From NCBI GenBank assembly GCA_026874595.1, contig CM049309.1, positions 10,441,076 to 10,505,075 on the forward strand: DNA of 64,000 nucleotides, given 5' to 3'. Position 1 is the first letter of the stretch, and each line of letters begins with the position of its first letter. Positions 25,961 to 37,468 of this stretch are shown piece by piece. The translations under genes and the position numbers were made by a program. The notes under the pieces are model-generated. The model worked only from the letters and a program-made list of their open reading frames with translations. It ran no database searches and was not told the DNA's origin. The DNA is from Sipunculus nudus (taxonomy: Eukaryota > Annelida > Sipuncula > Golfingiida > Sipunculidae).

Positions 25961-27680
25961 CTAATTTTTCAACAAACAAACTGTTAATGGTTATAGAAGC
26001 CTGTCATATATTTACTGAAAGTTGATTATTATAAATGAACGAAAATATGAATTACTCTTCTAAAATAATGCTACTATTATTTTGAATCTTTTCTCAATTC
26101 CTTTGTAAATTATTTTATATGAGTTCACATTCATAAATTTCAATAATTTGATAATTAATAATTCATGAATGAAACAAATTTTCGAGTCTCGACTTATATT
26201 ATATATATATGTTTATCGTTATATGTATATGGTTATCATTTATTATATTGTTTTATCAATTGTTTATCAATTGCATACATCTTGAAGTTTAGGATGTAAA
26301 TGCACAGGGAACAAATATTGGTATTGTCCAATTTCACAGAGATATGCGCGAAAAGAAAAGAATTATTATTTTTAAATTTCCAGCCTACATTTTACCTTGT
26401 CTTGAGCTTGAAGGTGTGGCCGGCGCCTCAAATAACACGTTTTGTAACAGATATTTACTTCTCACTTCATCGTTTTCTTTGTTCTGTTTTCCCTTCATTG
26501 AAACATTGAAAAAAATGTAATTTCAAATATTAAAGGAAGTTTGTCGATAAAGCAATATAAATTTAGCTATTTGCGTAACCTAAGCAGTCATAAGATTTGA
26601 AATTAATCGAAAGGTCGTAAAATAGGAATCCGAACCATCGTGATCATTATTTGGAAAATCTCATACATTTCGTTATATCAGAGAATATAAAGAGATATAA
26701 AAAAAATATATATATATAAATATATGTGTGTGAGGGTGTGTGTGTGTGTATGTAATCCATTGGTAGGGGTTGGTATTGATACTAACTTCATGTCTTAACC
26801 CCCTCCGAATATGTACCTGATGGAGATATTTAGGAAAAATTTTTAAAGGAGTTTAACCCCCATGTACATGCACAAAAACTGTGAAGTCGTGAACAAGCGT
26901 ACAAAAATCATTATTAAGCCAACCCCTGTGAGGATACAAGGCTTATAGGGGTTGATGAGTTTATTACTATATAAATATTGTTTATGTATATATATGGACT
27001 TTCTCATGTTCCCTAGAGGGCAAAATCTTTAAATACAAGTTTTTCTCTTTTTTTTTTTTTTTTTAGAAGAGGATTTCTTCTTCCTGTGTTTGTGCTAAAT
27101 CTCAAATATCGCTGATTTTAAAAAAAACGAACTTTGGACAAAATATCAGTCTAAGGTGATAGACTTGCACCTGTTATTTTTTTTACCTTGATCTTAATTC
27201 CATGGTCATAGACTCCACGGCTGTTTCCCGATTATCGCTCACTTGCGGGCGTCAAGGGAGAACAGAATTCCAGTGACCGCTAGCCGATTGCAAACATCTA
27301 GTTTTCTGTATTTATTTACATGTAAACCACCTTACGTAAAATATTTTGGCATTATTTGCGTTAATATAACTGAATTTACTCTCTTTAACTAGATATTTAA
27401 CTATATTTGCTTTTTATTAAAGAAAAAAATATTTTGCATGAATATAAAGAAAAAAGCAATATAAGCTACTGATAATATGCAATTATTATCGAGATTTAAG
27501 TTCAGAACGTGTAAATTCCCATAAACTTAAAGCATAATTTTAACACATTTTGGTAAAAATTACCAGATTACCTTTTATCATGCAGTGAGCTGTTGATTCC
27601 ACAGGTTTAGATAGTATAAGCTGGCACTGGGCGTTTTTGTTACATATGTTGTTCCTCAACAAACACATGCATGTATAAAA
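25961..27680. other. Intergenic, no gene seen
   Basis: AT-rich. A short less AT-rich part at about 27190-27300 lies within otherwise featureless sequence. Poly-T at 27051-27064. Confidence 0.5.
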
Positions 27681-28405
27681 AGGGTTTTCTTCTTTACAAC
27701 CTGACCCTCAAACAACATATCTCCGAAGGTTTTTTTCCTTTCTTCAACCCCTACCCTCTACCAACACATTTCGAAAAGTTTTTCTTTTCTTCAACCCTGG
27801 CCCTCAACCAACACATCTCCGAAGGGTTTTTTCCTCTTCAACCCTGACCTTCAACTAACACATCTCCTAAGGTTTTTCTTCTCTTCAACCCTAACCCTAA
27901 ACCAACCCATCTCCAAAGGGTTTTCTTCTCTTCAACCCTGACCTTAAACCAATAATCTCCAAAGTTTTTTCTTCTCTTCAACTGTGTCTCTCAACAAAGA
28001 CATCTTCAATGGGTTTTCTTCTCTTCAACCCTGCCCCTCAACCAACACATCCCCAAAAGCTTTTCTCCTTTCAACCCTGACCCTCTACCAACACATCTCC
28101 AAAAGTTTTTCTCCTTTCAACCCTGACCCTCAACCAACACATCTCCAAAGGTTTTACTCCGATTAAACCCTGACCCTCTATACCAACTCATCTCCATGAT
28201 TTTTTCTTCATTTAACCCTGACCCTCAACCAACACATCTCCAAAGGTTTTACTCCGTTTAAACCCTGACCCTCTACCAACTCATCTCCATGATTTTTTCT
28301 TCATTTAACCCTGACCCTCAACCAACACATCTCCAAAGGTTTTATTCCCTTTAAACCCTGACCCTCAACCAACGCATCTCCAAAGGGTTTTCTTCTTTTC
28401 AAGTG
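27681..28405 (+). repeat. Minisatellite, about 47-bp unit, about 15 copies, with higher-order structure
   Basis: The unit reads approximately AACCCTGACCCTCAACCAAC, then ACATCTCCAAAGG, then a TTTTCTTC-rich spacer. Copies recur every 42-57 bp. In the last third, two unit types alternate (ACATCTCCAAAGG and CATCTCCATGAT), giving a dimeric repeat of about 93 bp. Some units carry telomere-like CCCTAA/CCCTGA blocks (AACCCTAACCCTAAACC near 27887). No spacers, so it is not a CRISPR array. Confidence 0.95.
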
Positions 28406-29153
28406 TATGGTTGCATGTGGATAGAAATGTTAGGGTATAAAGATTGTTTATACAGAGACAAACAGTGTGACAATGTGATAAATATTTGAAGACCTGTTAA
28501 ATAGTTATGAAATCCCATGTCTTAGATACGCCTTTTCACTCTGGTTGAATCACAATGGTGCATTATATATATGGTTATATGGCTTGCATAATGAATAAAT
28601 TTGAATTAATGATTTTACATACGGTTGGATGAATATACAGCGTAGCACTTCTTCTGACATTGCTGGGGGTTTTCTGTAGGATATATGGGACATATTAATA
28701 CGACACATATATATTAGGTATCATTGTATACTATGATTATTATATGTATAAGTATATAGTACGTATAAGTATATATGGGACTTATTAATAAGACACATAT
28801 ATATTAAGTATCATTGTATTCTATAAGTATCATATATTAAGTATCAGAGAGTACCACTTGTTTATCCCGACCGAGGGCGCCATTCGTCTATGCAGTGATT
28901 AGGGTAGCTGCCTTTGTTATGGCCTGTAGAGCTGGCCTATGATTAAATTATGAAGTTTTTTTTCTTGCAGAGCGAAATAAAATTCAATTAGGAGCCTGGC
29001 GGATGTATCATGTTTGTGGTCTCCGACTACGTTTCTTGTTTTAATGTATAGAGCCACGCGTGACGACCTTCAGATAGACATGATCATTATTCTGTATATG
29101 CTACTGCATTATATTTATATTATATATTTTTCGAACGTCCAGTACACCCATCT

Positions 29154-29158
<5 letters not shown>
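28406..29158. other. Intergenic with a 90-bp tandem duplication
   Basis: A segment starting TATATGGGACATATTAATA at 28682 recurs at 28772 (period 90), continuing through ACACATATATATTA and GTATCATTGTAT. No gene. Confidence 0.7.

Positions 29159-29247
<89 letters not shown>
29159..29247. repeat. (AT)n microsatellite, 89 bp
   Basis: Longest uninterrupted AT run in the window. Confidence 0.97.
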
Positions 29248-29249
<2 letters not shown>

Positions 29250-30486
29250 ACAACGTTTGGTTAGCCAAAAGACTTTTAGAGGGCCGGGTTTAACCAGATA
29301 TTTTTTATCTAACATTATATACATGCAAGACAAATTACCTATATGGATTAATATAGGGCTAATGAAATGAACGATCCGATGAAATGAAAATTGCACTTAT
29401 TAATTGATAAAAATTATTTTAATTATTCATTATGAATCTCTTTCCGAATTCAGAAAGACAAAGCCTGTTCTTGTCCTAAAGTTCGTTGGTAAGGTTCATG
29501 TACATTCATGTTTTCATAATGATCCTCTATCTAATAGCGTTTGAACTGGAAATTGAAATATATTCAAAATAAGTCGCAAACAAAATCTGTGAGTTTCAAT
29601 AAGGCCGTCTGTCATCAGAAATGTTATAAATATCGATAGTTTTGTGAAAATAAAATCTTTAAAACTTATTTTGATACGGCGATCAATCTACAAAGAGACA
29701 TAAGGTCTGAGCCGTCACCTATTCCTGGTAATTTACATCGCAGTCGTGTAAATGAAGAGGCAGATGACAGCCTGGCTAAATTTTGGTAAATGTTTCAATT
29801 ACAATTAATTGATCCGGCATGCGTCCTGGATTCAGGAATATTCACGAATGTCACTTATGCACGAATAAAACTGGGAATATAGGCCGAATAAGTGAATGGC
29901 TACATGGTGGAGGCTTATATTCCTTAGAATGCTTATTTCTGTAGCTTTTAATTAGCTTTTGGTGAAATTCCAACCCAGGCTGAGACCTGCCATTGACAGA
30001 TTCAGACCTACACCTTTTCCATATAGTGTTTATCGGCTCAATGGTCATACATCCATAACCTTGTCAGAGCCATCGATAATAATTCAGCTCCAATCGATGG
30101 ATACGTCAAAATATCGATCATTACATTAATTTGATTTAAACATTGCATTTAAATGTATATATGTAAGGGTCTTAAAGAACAGAAAGAAAATGATAATTTC
30201 CTTTACATTTTCATCGCGTCCACTTTCTTTATATCAGTTTCACGGATCAAATGCAACAGACTTACATCGTTATGGTGAAATTCCACACGACAGTCAAAAA
30301 TATTTTTTTGAATCCGTTTATTACAGGTGGATTAAAATGGTTTTCAAAGATTACTAATTCAGCCAATCTGCAAATCTAAGAACGCTCCAAAGCATTTTTG
30401 ACACATTGCTCAAACACACCACGAATATAAAGTAAGTTCTGCTTGAATGTTTCACATCCCAAACGGTTCATCGAGAGGAAAGAAGA

Positions 30487-30488
<2 letters not shown>
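29248..30488. other. Intergenic with one R3 repeat copy
   Basis: Apart from R3 at 29777-29900, only AT-rich sequence without recognisable genes. Confidence 0.5.
29777..29900 (+). repeat. Dispersed repeat R3, copy 1
   Basis: GATCCGG...CTGGATTCAGGAATATTCA...TATGCACGA...AAACTGGGAATATAGGCCGAATAAGTGAATG is shared, with indels, with 43998-44182 (+) and with the reverse complement of 43329-43520. Class unknown; no coding capacity. Confidence 0.7.

Positions 30489-30548
<60 letters not shown>
30489..30548. repeat. (AT)n microsatellite
   Basis: AT run of 60 bp. Confidence 0.97.
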
Positions 30549-30550
<2 letters not shown>

Positions 30551-30699
30551 TCTGTTAGAGAATATTTAAAATTTTTAGAATCGTCCTTTTGAAAACAAAC
30601 CACCGAAATGTTATAAACTCAAGATTTTCTGTTAAATAACATATTACGAAAAAAAATTAATAATTTAATTAAATCAATTACCCAACAAGAAGATTAATT

Positions 30700-31215
30700 C
30701 ATATTTTTATGCAGTCGAAAATAACTCCTAAGTCAAGTAAGGGCGTCTATTTCTGCGCAAGAGAAATCAAATCTGACATGTCAGTGAAAGTGGACCTTTC
30801 AGTCGAAGCCGAGTTATCTAATTTTTTCTCCTCTGTAGCCAATAAGATGAGCTATTGAGGCGTAAGTGAAAAGGAACATTGTTGATCCGTTTTTATGGAC
30901 GTCCAGCCATAAACCATTCAGATCTTTAAATGACTCAGGTTATTACAGCACAGTCCAGTGGCTGTGAGCGGATCCCTGGAAAAATGAAGACTATTGATCT
31001 TACTTTCTAATCAGTGGTTTTGGTCTCTTTACAGTAGCTAGCTGATTGGCCGTGACAGATGACGTTTTATGTTTCTGCTACCGACAGTGATAACACCGCT
31101 GATCGGGCTGTGTTTTCGTGATAAAACAGCCAAGCTGTATGAGTATGCCACCTACAACGCTCCCTCGAGATTGGCCAGCCAGCCCTAACAGCCCCAGCAG
31201 CAGCCCAGAGGTTTA
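30700..31215. promoter_or_regulatory. Candidate cis-regulatory island
   Basis: Balanced, repeat-free sequence. It contains a SOX-type ACATTGTTG (about 30876), and two inverted Hox/Cdx-like TTATGG cores around a GACGTC palindrome (30889-30914). CCAAT/ATTGG-type cores also occur. No exon recognised. Function inferred from composition and motifs. Confidence 0.35.
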
Positions 31216-31347
31216 GTTTATATATTCTTGTTTTTGTATATCATCGTCTGATGCAGTTATTAACTTGAGCAGCCCAACAAGTATAAAGAATAACATTGAA
31301 ATTTGGTTTTGACATATTTTTTTACTTTTTACGGCATAGAGTTTATT

Positions 31348-31458
31348 ATATATACATATACAAATACATATACATATATACATATACATATATACATATA
31401 TATACCTATATATACATATATATACATATATATATATACATATATATATACATATAAA
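31348..31458. repeat. (TATACA)n/(TA)n compound microsatellite
   Basis: Tandem TATACA and TATATACA units over about 110 bp, the source of a spurious IYIY-type frame. Confidence 0.93.
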
Positions 31459-32635
31459 GATATATACTTTTCTGTGTATGCATGGTTAAATGAAAAAAGA
31501 GCATTTTGCTCTGTTGTCTGACATGGTTTATCAGTGATTCCATTGTACCCATTGAGAACAATTGTTTAATAGTATGATAAACTTCAGATTCTTTTCTCGC
31601 CTTTTCCCCTGCTTGCCATTCATCAAAAGTCATTTCTGTATATATATTTTGAAAAGGCTTTCAAAGTTTTTTAGTCGAGCACCTCTATTACAATTCATCA
31701 AACCATTTCTGTAGATTGAAAGAATTTCGTAACTGTAATTGGAATGTTATGAAATTGAACCTGAAACGATTAACAGCATATTACATAACCTTGTTAATGA
31801 AAATCACTTATAGTTTAATTAGTCTGCCGCTCATCTTGTTAAACCATGAACCTATATTTTGTGTCGTATAATTTAAATAGGCCTAAATATAAAAGACACA
31901 CAATAGCCATATATAGCCACAATAGCCTATATTTCTTAAATATCTACGTTTGGTCATTAATTTTTATTTATTTTGTTTTACTGGTCGACATCTAAGTTGT
32001 TATTATATTTAGAATTCCCCTCAAACACCGATTCTCCACCTGCGTGAAAGCTCATTTATTTTTTTCTAAGTTCCCTATACACAGTTCCCTAAAATATTTA
32101 CAGGAGAGAATCGCTTGTTGCTTAAGAAAGTATTACATATAAAATTAATGTAAGAGTCGTGGTCCGGAGGGGAGAGGCGAAGAACTCAGGGTTAATGTGA
32201 GTCACGTGGTCGGGTCAGGTGACATGACTCCCTCAGCCTGACCTTGACAACTGCCGTCTATATTACTATACTTCAGTGGCTTAACCATCATGTGAAAAAT
32301 GAAGTGCTCCGGGCATTGCCTTATCAGTTTTTACATCAGTTGAGGCATTAGCTTGCGCATAGATAAAGCAATATTAAACGTCCATGTTTCAAGGTACATT
32401 TTATATTATATTCATTTTAATTTCTTACAAACATTTTTTTAATTTAATTATTTAATTATAAATAATATTGGTATAAAAACAGCACTTTTTACTCCTCCTG
32501 TAAGTATGTGAAGTATAAATATATATATATATATATGTTTATGTGTGTCCAAAAAAATACATGAATATATTGTGATATACTGTGATAGCTAGGACTATAA
32601 GTTATAGTTGTTGATTAGGGATATATAAAGATAAA
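31459..32635. other. Intergenic with a small regulatory-looking block
   Basis: Mostly AT-rich. At 32150-32290 a balanced block carries GAGTCACGTGG (E-box CACGTG at 32203-32208) and, about 25 bp on, GTGACATGACTC, so AP-1/MAF-like and E-box motifs face each other. A short (AT) run is at 32519-32536. Confidence 0.45.
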
Positions 32636-32709
32636 GGCAGTCATCTTTACAAAAAGAATCTTAACTAAACCGAATTAAATAATAGATTCTTTTTGTAAAA
32701 ATGACTGCC
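32636..32709. repeat. Near-perfect hairpin (26-bp arms, 22-nt loop)
   Basis: The arm 32636-32661 (beginning GGCAGTCATCTTTACAAAAA) pairs with 32684-32709 (ending TGTAAAAATGACTGCC) with a single mismatch. It could be a small fold-back element, a transcribed hairpin or a recent inverted duplication. No known miRNA sequence was recognised in it. Confidence 0.9.
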
Positions 32710-32862
32710 TAAAAGTAAACGTCCTACAAGGCATCTTAAGCTAGAACTGCAAACAACAATTTAGTCCTGTCATGAAACTCACTTTTCTCTCTTTTACAAG
32801 TCAGACATCCTGGAATTAAATAGTAAAATTAAAAAAAAATGATTAACGTTCCAAATTTACCG

Positions 32863-32868
<6 letters not shown>

Positions 32869-32917
<49 letters not shown>
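32869..32917. repeat. (AT)n microsatellite
   Basis: AT run of 49 bp, followed by extremely AT-rich cryptic simple sequence to about 33230. Confidence 0.97.
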
Positions 32918-32919
<2 letters not shown>

Positions 32920-33680
32920 TCATAGGATATGATTTTATACAAAAGTATGTATATTATGTATAATTCTTAAAGTATGACACAGTATATTACAATTAGAACA
33001 ATATAATATAATATTATATATCGTATCATTTCATATCGTTTATGATTAAATATAATATATAATACAATTTAATTTAATGTGTCATAATAAAATCAAATTT
33101 AATTTTACCTAACCCAACATGATATATTATATATCATTTTATTTATTTTATTTTATAGAGTAATGTATTATAATGTTATAATAGAGTTTAGATTATAATG
33201 TAATAATACATTTTACATAGTTTTATTCAAGTATGTTCCTGATCATTTAAGCAAACCTCCTTAATTCTCTTTATGGTGCACACTTTACCTTCAGTTCTGT
33301 TTCAACTTTCTATTACAGATAGAGATCTAATACATCTAATATAACATAAGCTATACATTGTATTTTATCAATCCCTTGTGATTCAATTCATTTGCTAACT
33401 TCAAGAAAGGGACAGACGCACGTTGAGGATCCAGTGGGTGGTGGAGTGGGAGGGGGGGGGAGTGTTAACCTCCCCCTCCCTTACTCAGAAAATCTCCTCT
33501 ATGAAGGGGATAGATCTCTGCCAATAAATGAGCACAAGGCACTGTTTTCAGTCGAACGCAAGTTATATCGCCTGGCAATTGAAAATTACAATAATCAAGG
33601 CATTGTAGCAAATATAGAACATACATTGACAACATTCATTTCAAATATAAAGGTTATAAAGATTATGATTGTTTGTTTTT
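32918..33680. other. Intergenic, cryptically simple AT-rich sequence
   Basis: Degenerate TATAATA-type sequence to about 33230, then unremarkable sequence with a G9 run at 33452-33460. No gene. Confidence 0.5.
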
Positions 33681-34350
33681 AACATATTGTAAAACTCGGG
33701 TAACAATATTGCGGCGCGATATCGGTGAAGTAGTGGTGTTAAAGTATACAAACAATAGCACGCGTCACACGGTTTTAGCACGTGTTTGGTAAACTGGCGC
33801 GATTCTTGGGAGACAGGTGACGTCCAGGTGCATGGGGACAGCCATGTTTGTATACAGTGGTTGCCCCAGCGATCCAGGTAAAACCGTGTAGTTCCGTGTC
33901 GTGTGCACAACCCCATGCAGGGATCTATAGACTTTGATCCTGTACGGAGATTGGTCGTTCATTTAACTGGACTTTTCCACCAAGGTTTAGGCTTAGCCTA
34001 CTGGAAGTGTTCAACTCCTTCAGAGATTAAGTCCTCCGGTATGAAAGTAAATCCCAACTCCCAAAGTCTTTTATCCTCTTTAGGAGTAACAATGGATTAC
34101 CAATGATAAATATATGTATATAAAAAGCAGGGATGCGTGGTGAATTGTGTCTAGAGGACCACCGTACATAGGACGAGCTAAAGCGACAGTGACGTTTTGA
34201 CATACAGATACGGAAGACGTTGAAGTTTATTACCCTATTGGGCTGAAACCTCCGGACAATAACGTTTACTACTCTGACCAAGTTAAGATATTGATCCCGA
34301 TGTTCCCGATGCTGAGATGTAATCAAAGATGTTGTCATGGTAACGTTATC
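33681..34350. promoter_or_regulatory. Candidate conserved non-coding island
   Basis: More balanced composition, no simple repeats. Short frames on both strands overlap (33765-33962 -, 33903-34106 +, 34027-34338 -) without domains. Regulatory status is a guess from composition. Confidence 0.25.
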
Positions 34351-36362
34351 AGCTGACGCAACATGTTATCTTTATCCCTCAGGTTTTATTCATTTATATT
34401 ATTCTATTGAAGGAACAAAATATAGAATCCAGAAAATTACCTCTGGATTTTCCAATACTCAACAATTTCAAAACTTTATGCAATTTCGGATATAAATTGA
34501 TCACTTGAGGAATTAATATACAATGTTAAAGCGCTCGTTCGTCGGATGTCATTATAATGATCAGTTTGAAAAAGGACCTAATTTTCTATTTTTTTTTGTC
34601 AGTTAAATACGTCATACTCGTAAATTAAACCTATAGGAGTTGGATTGTATTACAATGATCAATATCCTACGATATATATATGATATTTATACAATATAAT
34701 TTTGTTTAATAAACAGAAGTGATCAATAAATGATAATTTTAGTATCTCCAGGAATGGATTGGAATTGTTTTTTAAATGGACAACGGTTCTAAAAATTACT
34801 TTGTAAAGAGGGGAAACTGCTCACCAAATTCGAATTAAAACTAGTCTCTACTCTCCATTTATAGTCTTATATACCTAACAATCACATGTTACATGGGTCA
34901 CCACTGGTATGTGACTTTTATAACGACGTCTTTATACCCCTAACTTACCAAAAAAATTGACGTGTTCTTGAAATACTCTGACAGAAGGGGAACACTGGTC
35001 AATACAATCCATGGTCTTCAAGTCCCGAGACGACCTCACAGGCAACTAGCCTAATAAAATCGACCGAATACACAAAAAGTTTGGTGCAGTGGGGACAGGA
35101 ACGGCTCGGTAATGCATGGAGAGGATAATTCATTTTCTAACGTCACTGGAATGTGTTAGAAATCGGCGTCATTTAGCCGATAAATTTATCCTGAAGTTAG
35201 GAGAAATGTAATGAGTTTTCTTGCGAACAGTGGTGATAGGAGAGACTGAGCCTTGGTAACCGAGCTGACCTCGACCAGGATGAGTCAAAGTTGACTCGAT
35301 CGTACATTTCTTGAGTGGTCTCGGGTGGGGGTCTACGGCCTAGTGTTATCTAAGTAAATGACAGGTCTATTCGGAATTATTCTTTGCAGAATTCACAATC
35401 AAGCACACGATTTAACGGCCCTGTCAACAAGATCAGCACTGTCTCGGAGACTGAATGCTCCCACGACCGGGTCTGTATCGGTAACGTGATTAGTTCGCCC
35501 TTTCATACCTCCTACAGACCCGTATTTTTACCATTTCAGTATCTCTGTGAAGCTATCTTCTGCATGGCATCACATTTAACGTTGGTAATCCTTCGGCTAT
35601 GACAAAGGTTAAATCAAGTCTTTGCTTTACCGCTAAAAGCACCGGCCAATAACATTCAGAAAATCAAATTTATTTAGAAATTTAGCCCTTTCCATCCCAT
35701 CACCACAACCATCTGCCCCTGATTGGGAGACCCTAGTCGGTCTTATTTAAAGCATTAACTTCTCGGTGTTCAATATAGAATCTCGCGGCACCGTCAGTTT
35801 GTGTCACTTATACAACGGGTGATGCCCACTTAGTTTATTTGTGTTTCATTACATACATCTCTCCTGCTCTTCATCAGGTTAAGCATGACCCCCATGGGTT
35901 ATACTCTGTTTCCAGCAGAAAGGAACCAATGTATTACAAATTTGCCAAGGAACATCCCGTTTGTATGTATTATGGAATTTTGTTGACATATGCCAGATAT
36001 ATCGATATGTGACTTGAAGATTGCACTAATGGTGTAATGGATGAATGTTATTAATGATGACGTTTGTGGTTTCAACATTTAATATTAAGTGCTTCCATGA
36101 AACTATATATGTGTTAACAAAGTTCTCCGAGAAATGTATTGTTAAAGTGACTCAGTCGTCTGAATCATACAATTAATTAATTCAACAAATATTTCGTGTT
36201 TGTTAAAATGACCTTAATGTGGTGGCATTATGGTTTATACGATGCATCGTTGAGGGTTTGCGTCGCGATCTGAACGCTCTGGTACATACTTTTTACCAAA
36301 AGGGTGCGCTCTCTGTATATACCCAGGGAGGAATAGGTACCGGTTATGGGCGGCATTTAAAC
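34351..36362. other. Intergenic, no gene seen
   Basis: AT-rich to about 34860, then more balanced sequence to 36000 with no recognisable exon, repeat or RNA. Confidence 0.5.
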
Positions 36363-36683
36363 TTCAGGGCCCAGTTTCAGTAAGAATGTGTAGGGCTTAA
36401 GTCAAATTAGATCGAAACGTCTCCCTATTCGGCTGACTTTAGTCCGCAGGATAAGTCAGCTTCAGTAAACGCGATTTAGCTATGTCGGTCTTAACTTTGG
36501 AAGATCCCTTGCACAGAGTTAAGCCTCCTCGGTGCAGGCTTAGCATTTAAGCCCGCCAGGTGACTTAAATCACTAACGTTATTTTTATTGAAACTGACTT
36601 CTGACTTAAAGCTCGACCATAGTGCCTAAAGTCAAAAACGCAGAATAACAGGCTAAGCTGGTTTACTGAAACTGGGCCCTGAA
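36363..36683. mobile_element. MITE-like non-autonomous element, 21-bp perfect terminal inverted repeats
   Basis: The left end 36363-36383 (TTCAGGGCCCAGTTTCAG...) is the exact reverse complement of the right end 36663-36683 (...CTGAAACTGGGCCCTGAA). Length 321 bp. The interior is rich in further inverted motifs (repeated GACTTAAG/CTTAAGTC-type blocks, CTGACTT...AAGTCAG) and has no coding frame. GGGCCCAGTTTCA-type ends occur on fold-back elements in several animal genomes. The superfamily is not assigned because no target-site duplication is evident. Confidence 0.85.
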
Positions 36684-37468
36684 CGAAAACCCTTCCAGCG
36701 CCTGCTGGGGCAGTTTAAATTGAATGTTCACCTGGGAACTCAGAAAAGCTACAAGAATGAACAGGAAGGCAAAGTGTAATGTGGGATGAGACTATTTACC
36801 TTCTACCTTAACCTTTAAATCCCAACACTTATGCACAGGGGCGTGTTTTCATTCTCCGAATATGTTCTTGTGCCTGTTCGCAAAAAGAAACGTGTTCCTC
36901 TTCCGATATCAACACACATTGTTCACATACACACGCATTTTTTTTGTCTTTAAAATTACCAATCAACATTGTATGTCATTGACTTTTTCAAAGATATGAG
37001 ATGCATATATCAAATACTGACAAAGTTAACGTTAGATTAGTCAATCAAATGAACCGTCCGAGTGTGGGTAGGGAATTCTTTCCTTTCCGTTGTTGCCAGC
37101 CCCTGAAACGTTCTTGTGATGTACATACGGAGTTGGTTATGTTTTGCTTGAACAATGTACAGGCACATGTTCTTGTTCGTGAACAGAAGTATGAACAGGA
37201 ACATGTTTATGGATCGGAAACACGCACCAGCTTTAATCAATCTTACTACTAGACAGAAATCAGAAGCGACGTTTCATTAATGAACTTAATGATTATCATC
37301 AATGTTATGCGTTAAAAGTTGCCTCCGACAGGAGGAGAATGCAGATTACTAGTTATTTATTGTCTACCCTTCCGCTAGAGGTCGCCTTTACTCAAAACGA
37401 ACCTCTTCCTGATAGGCACTGTAGGACCACCGGGACTCCTTGTCCCAACTGTCAAACTTTAAAATCAT
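36684..37468. other. Intergenic with a small GTTC/GAAC palindrome
   Basis: ACATGTTCTTGTTC (37165-37178) pairs with GAACAGGAACATGT (37193-37206) with one mismatch. Related GTTC half-sites occur around 36860-36900. No gene. Confidence 0.5.

Noticed and set aside
27681-28405. Possible CRISPR array or interstitial telomere
   Set aside because: Units are contiguous and degenerate with no unique spacers, and the telomere-like hexamers are isolated within a 47-bp unit rather than tandem.
29014-29396. Long frames of alternating Ile-Tyr on both strands (also at 16636, 22211, 24892, 30376, 31303, 50344 and others)
   Set aside because: Artefacts of (TA)n microsatellites, which have no stop codon in any TA-only frame.
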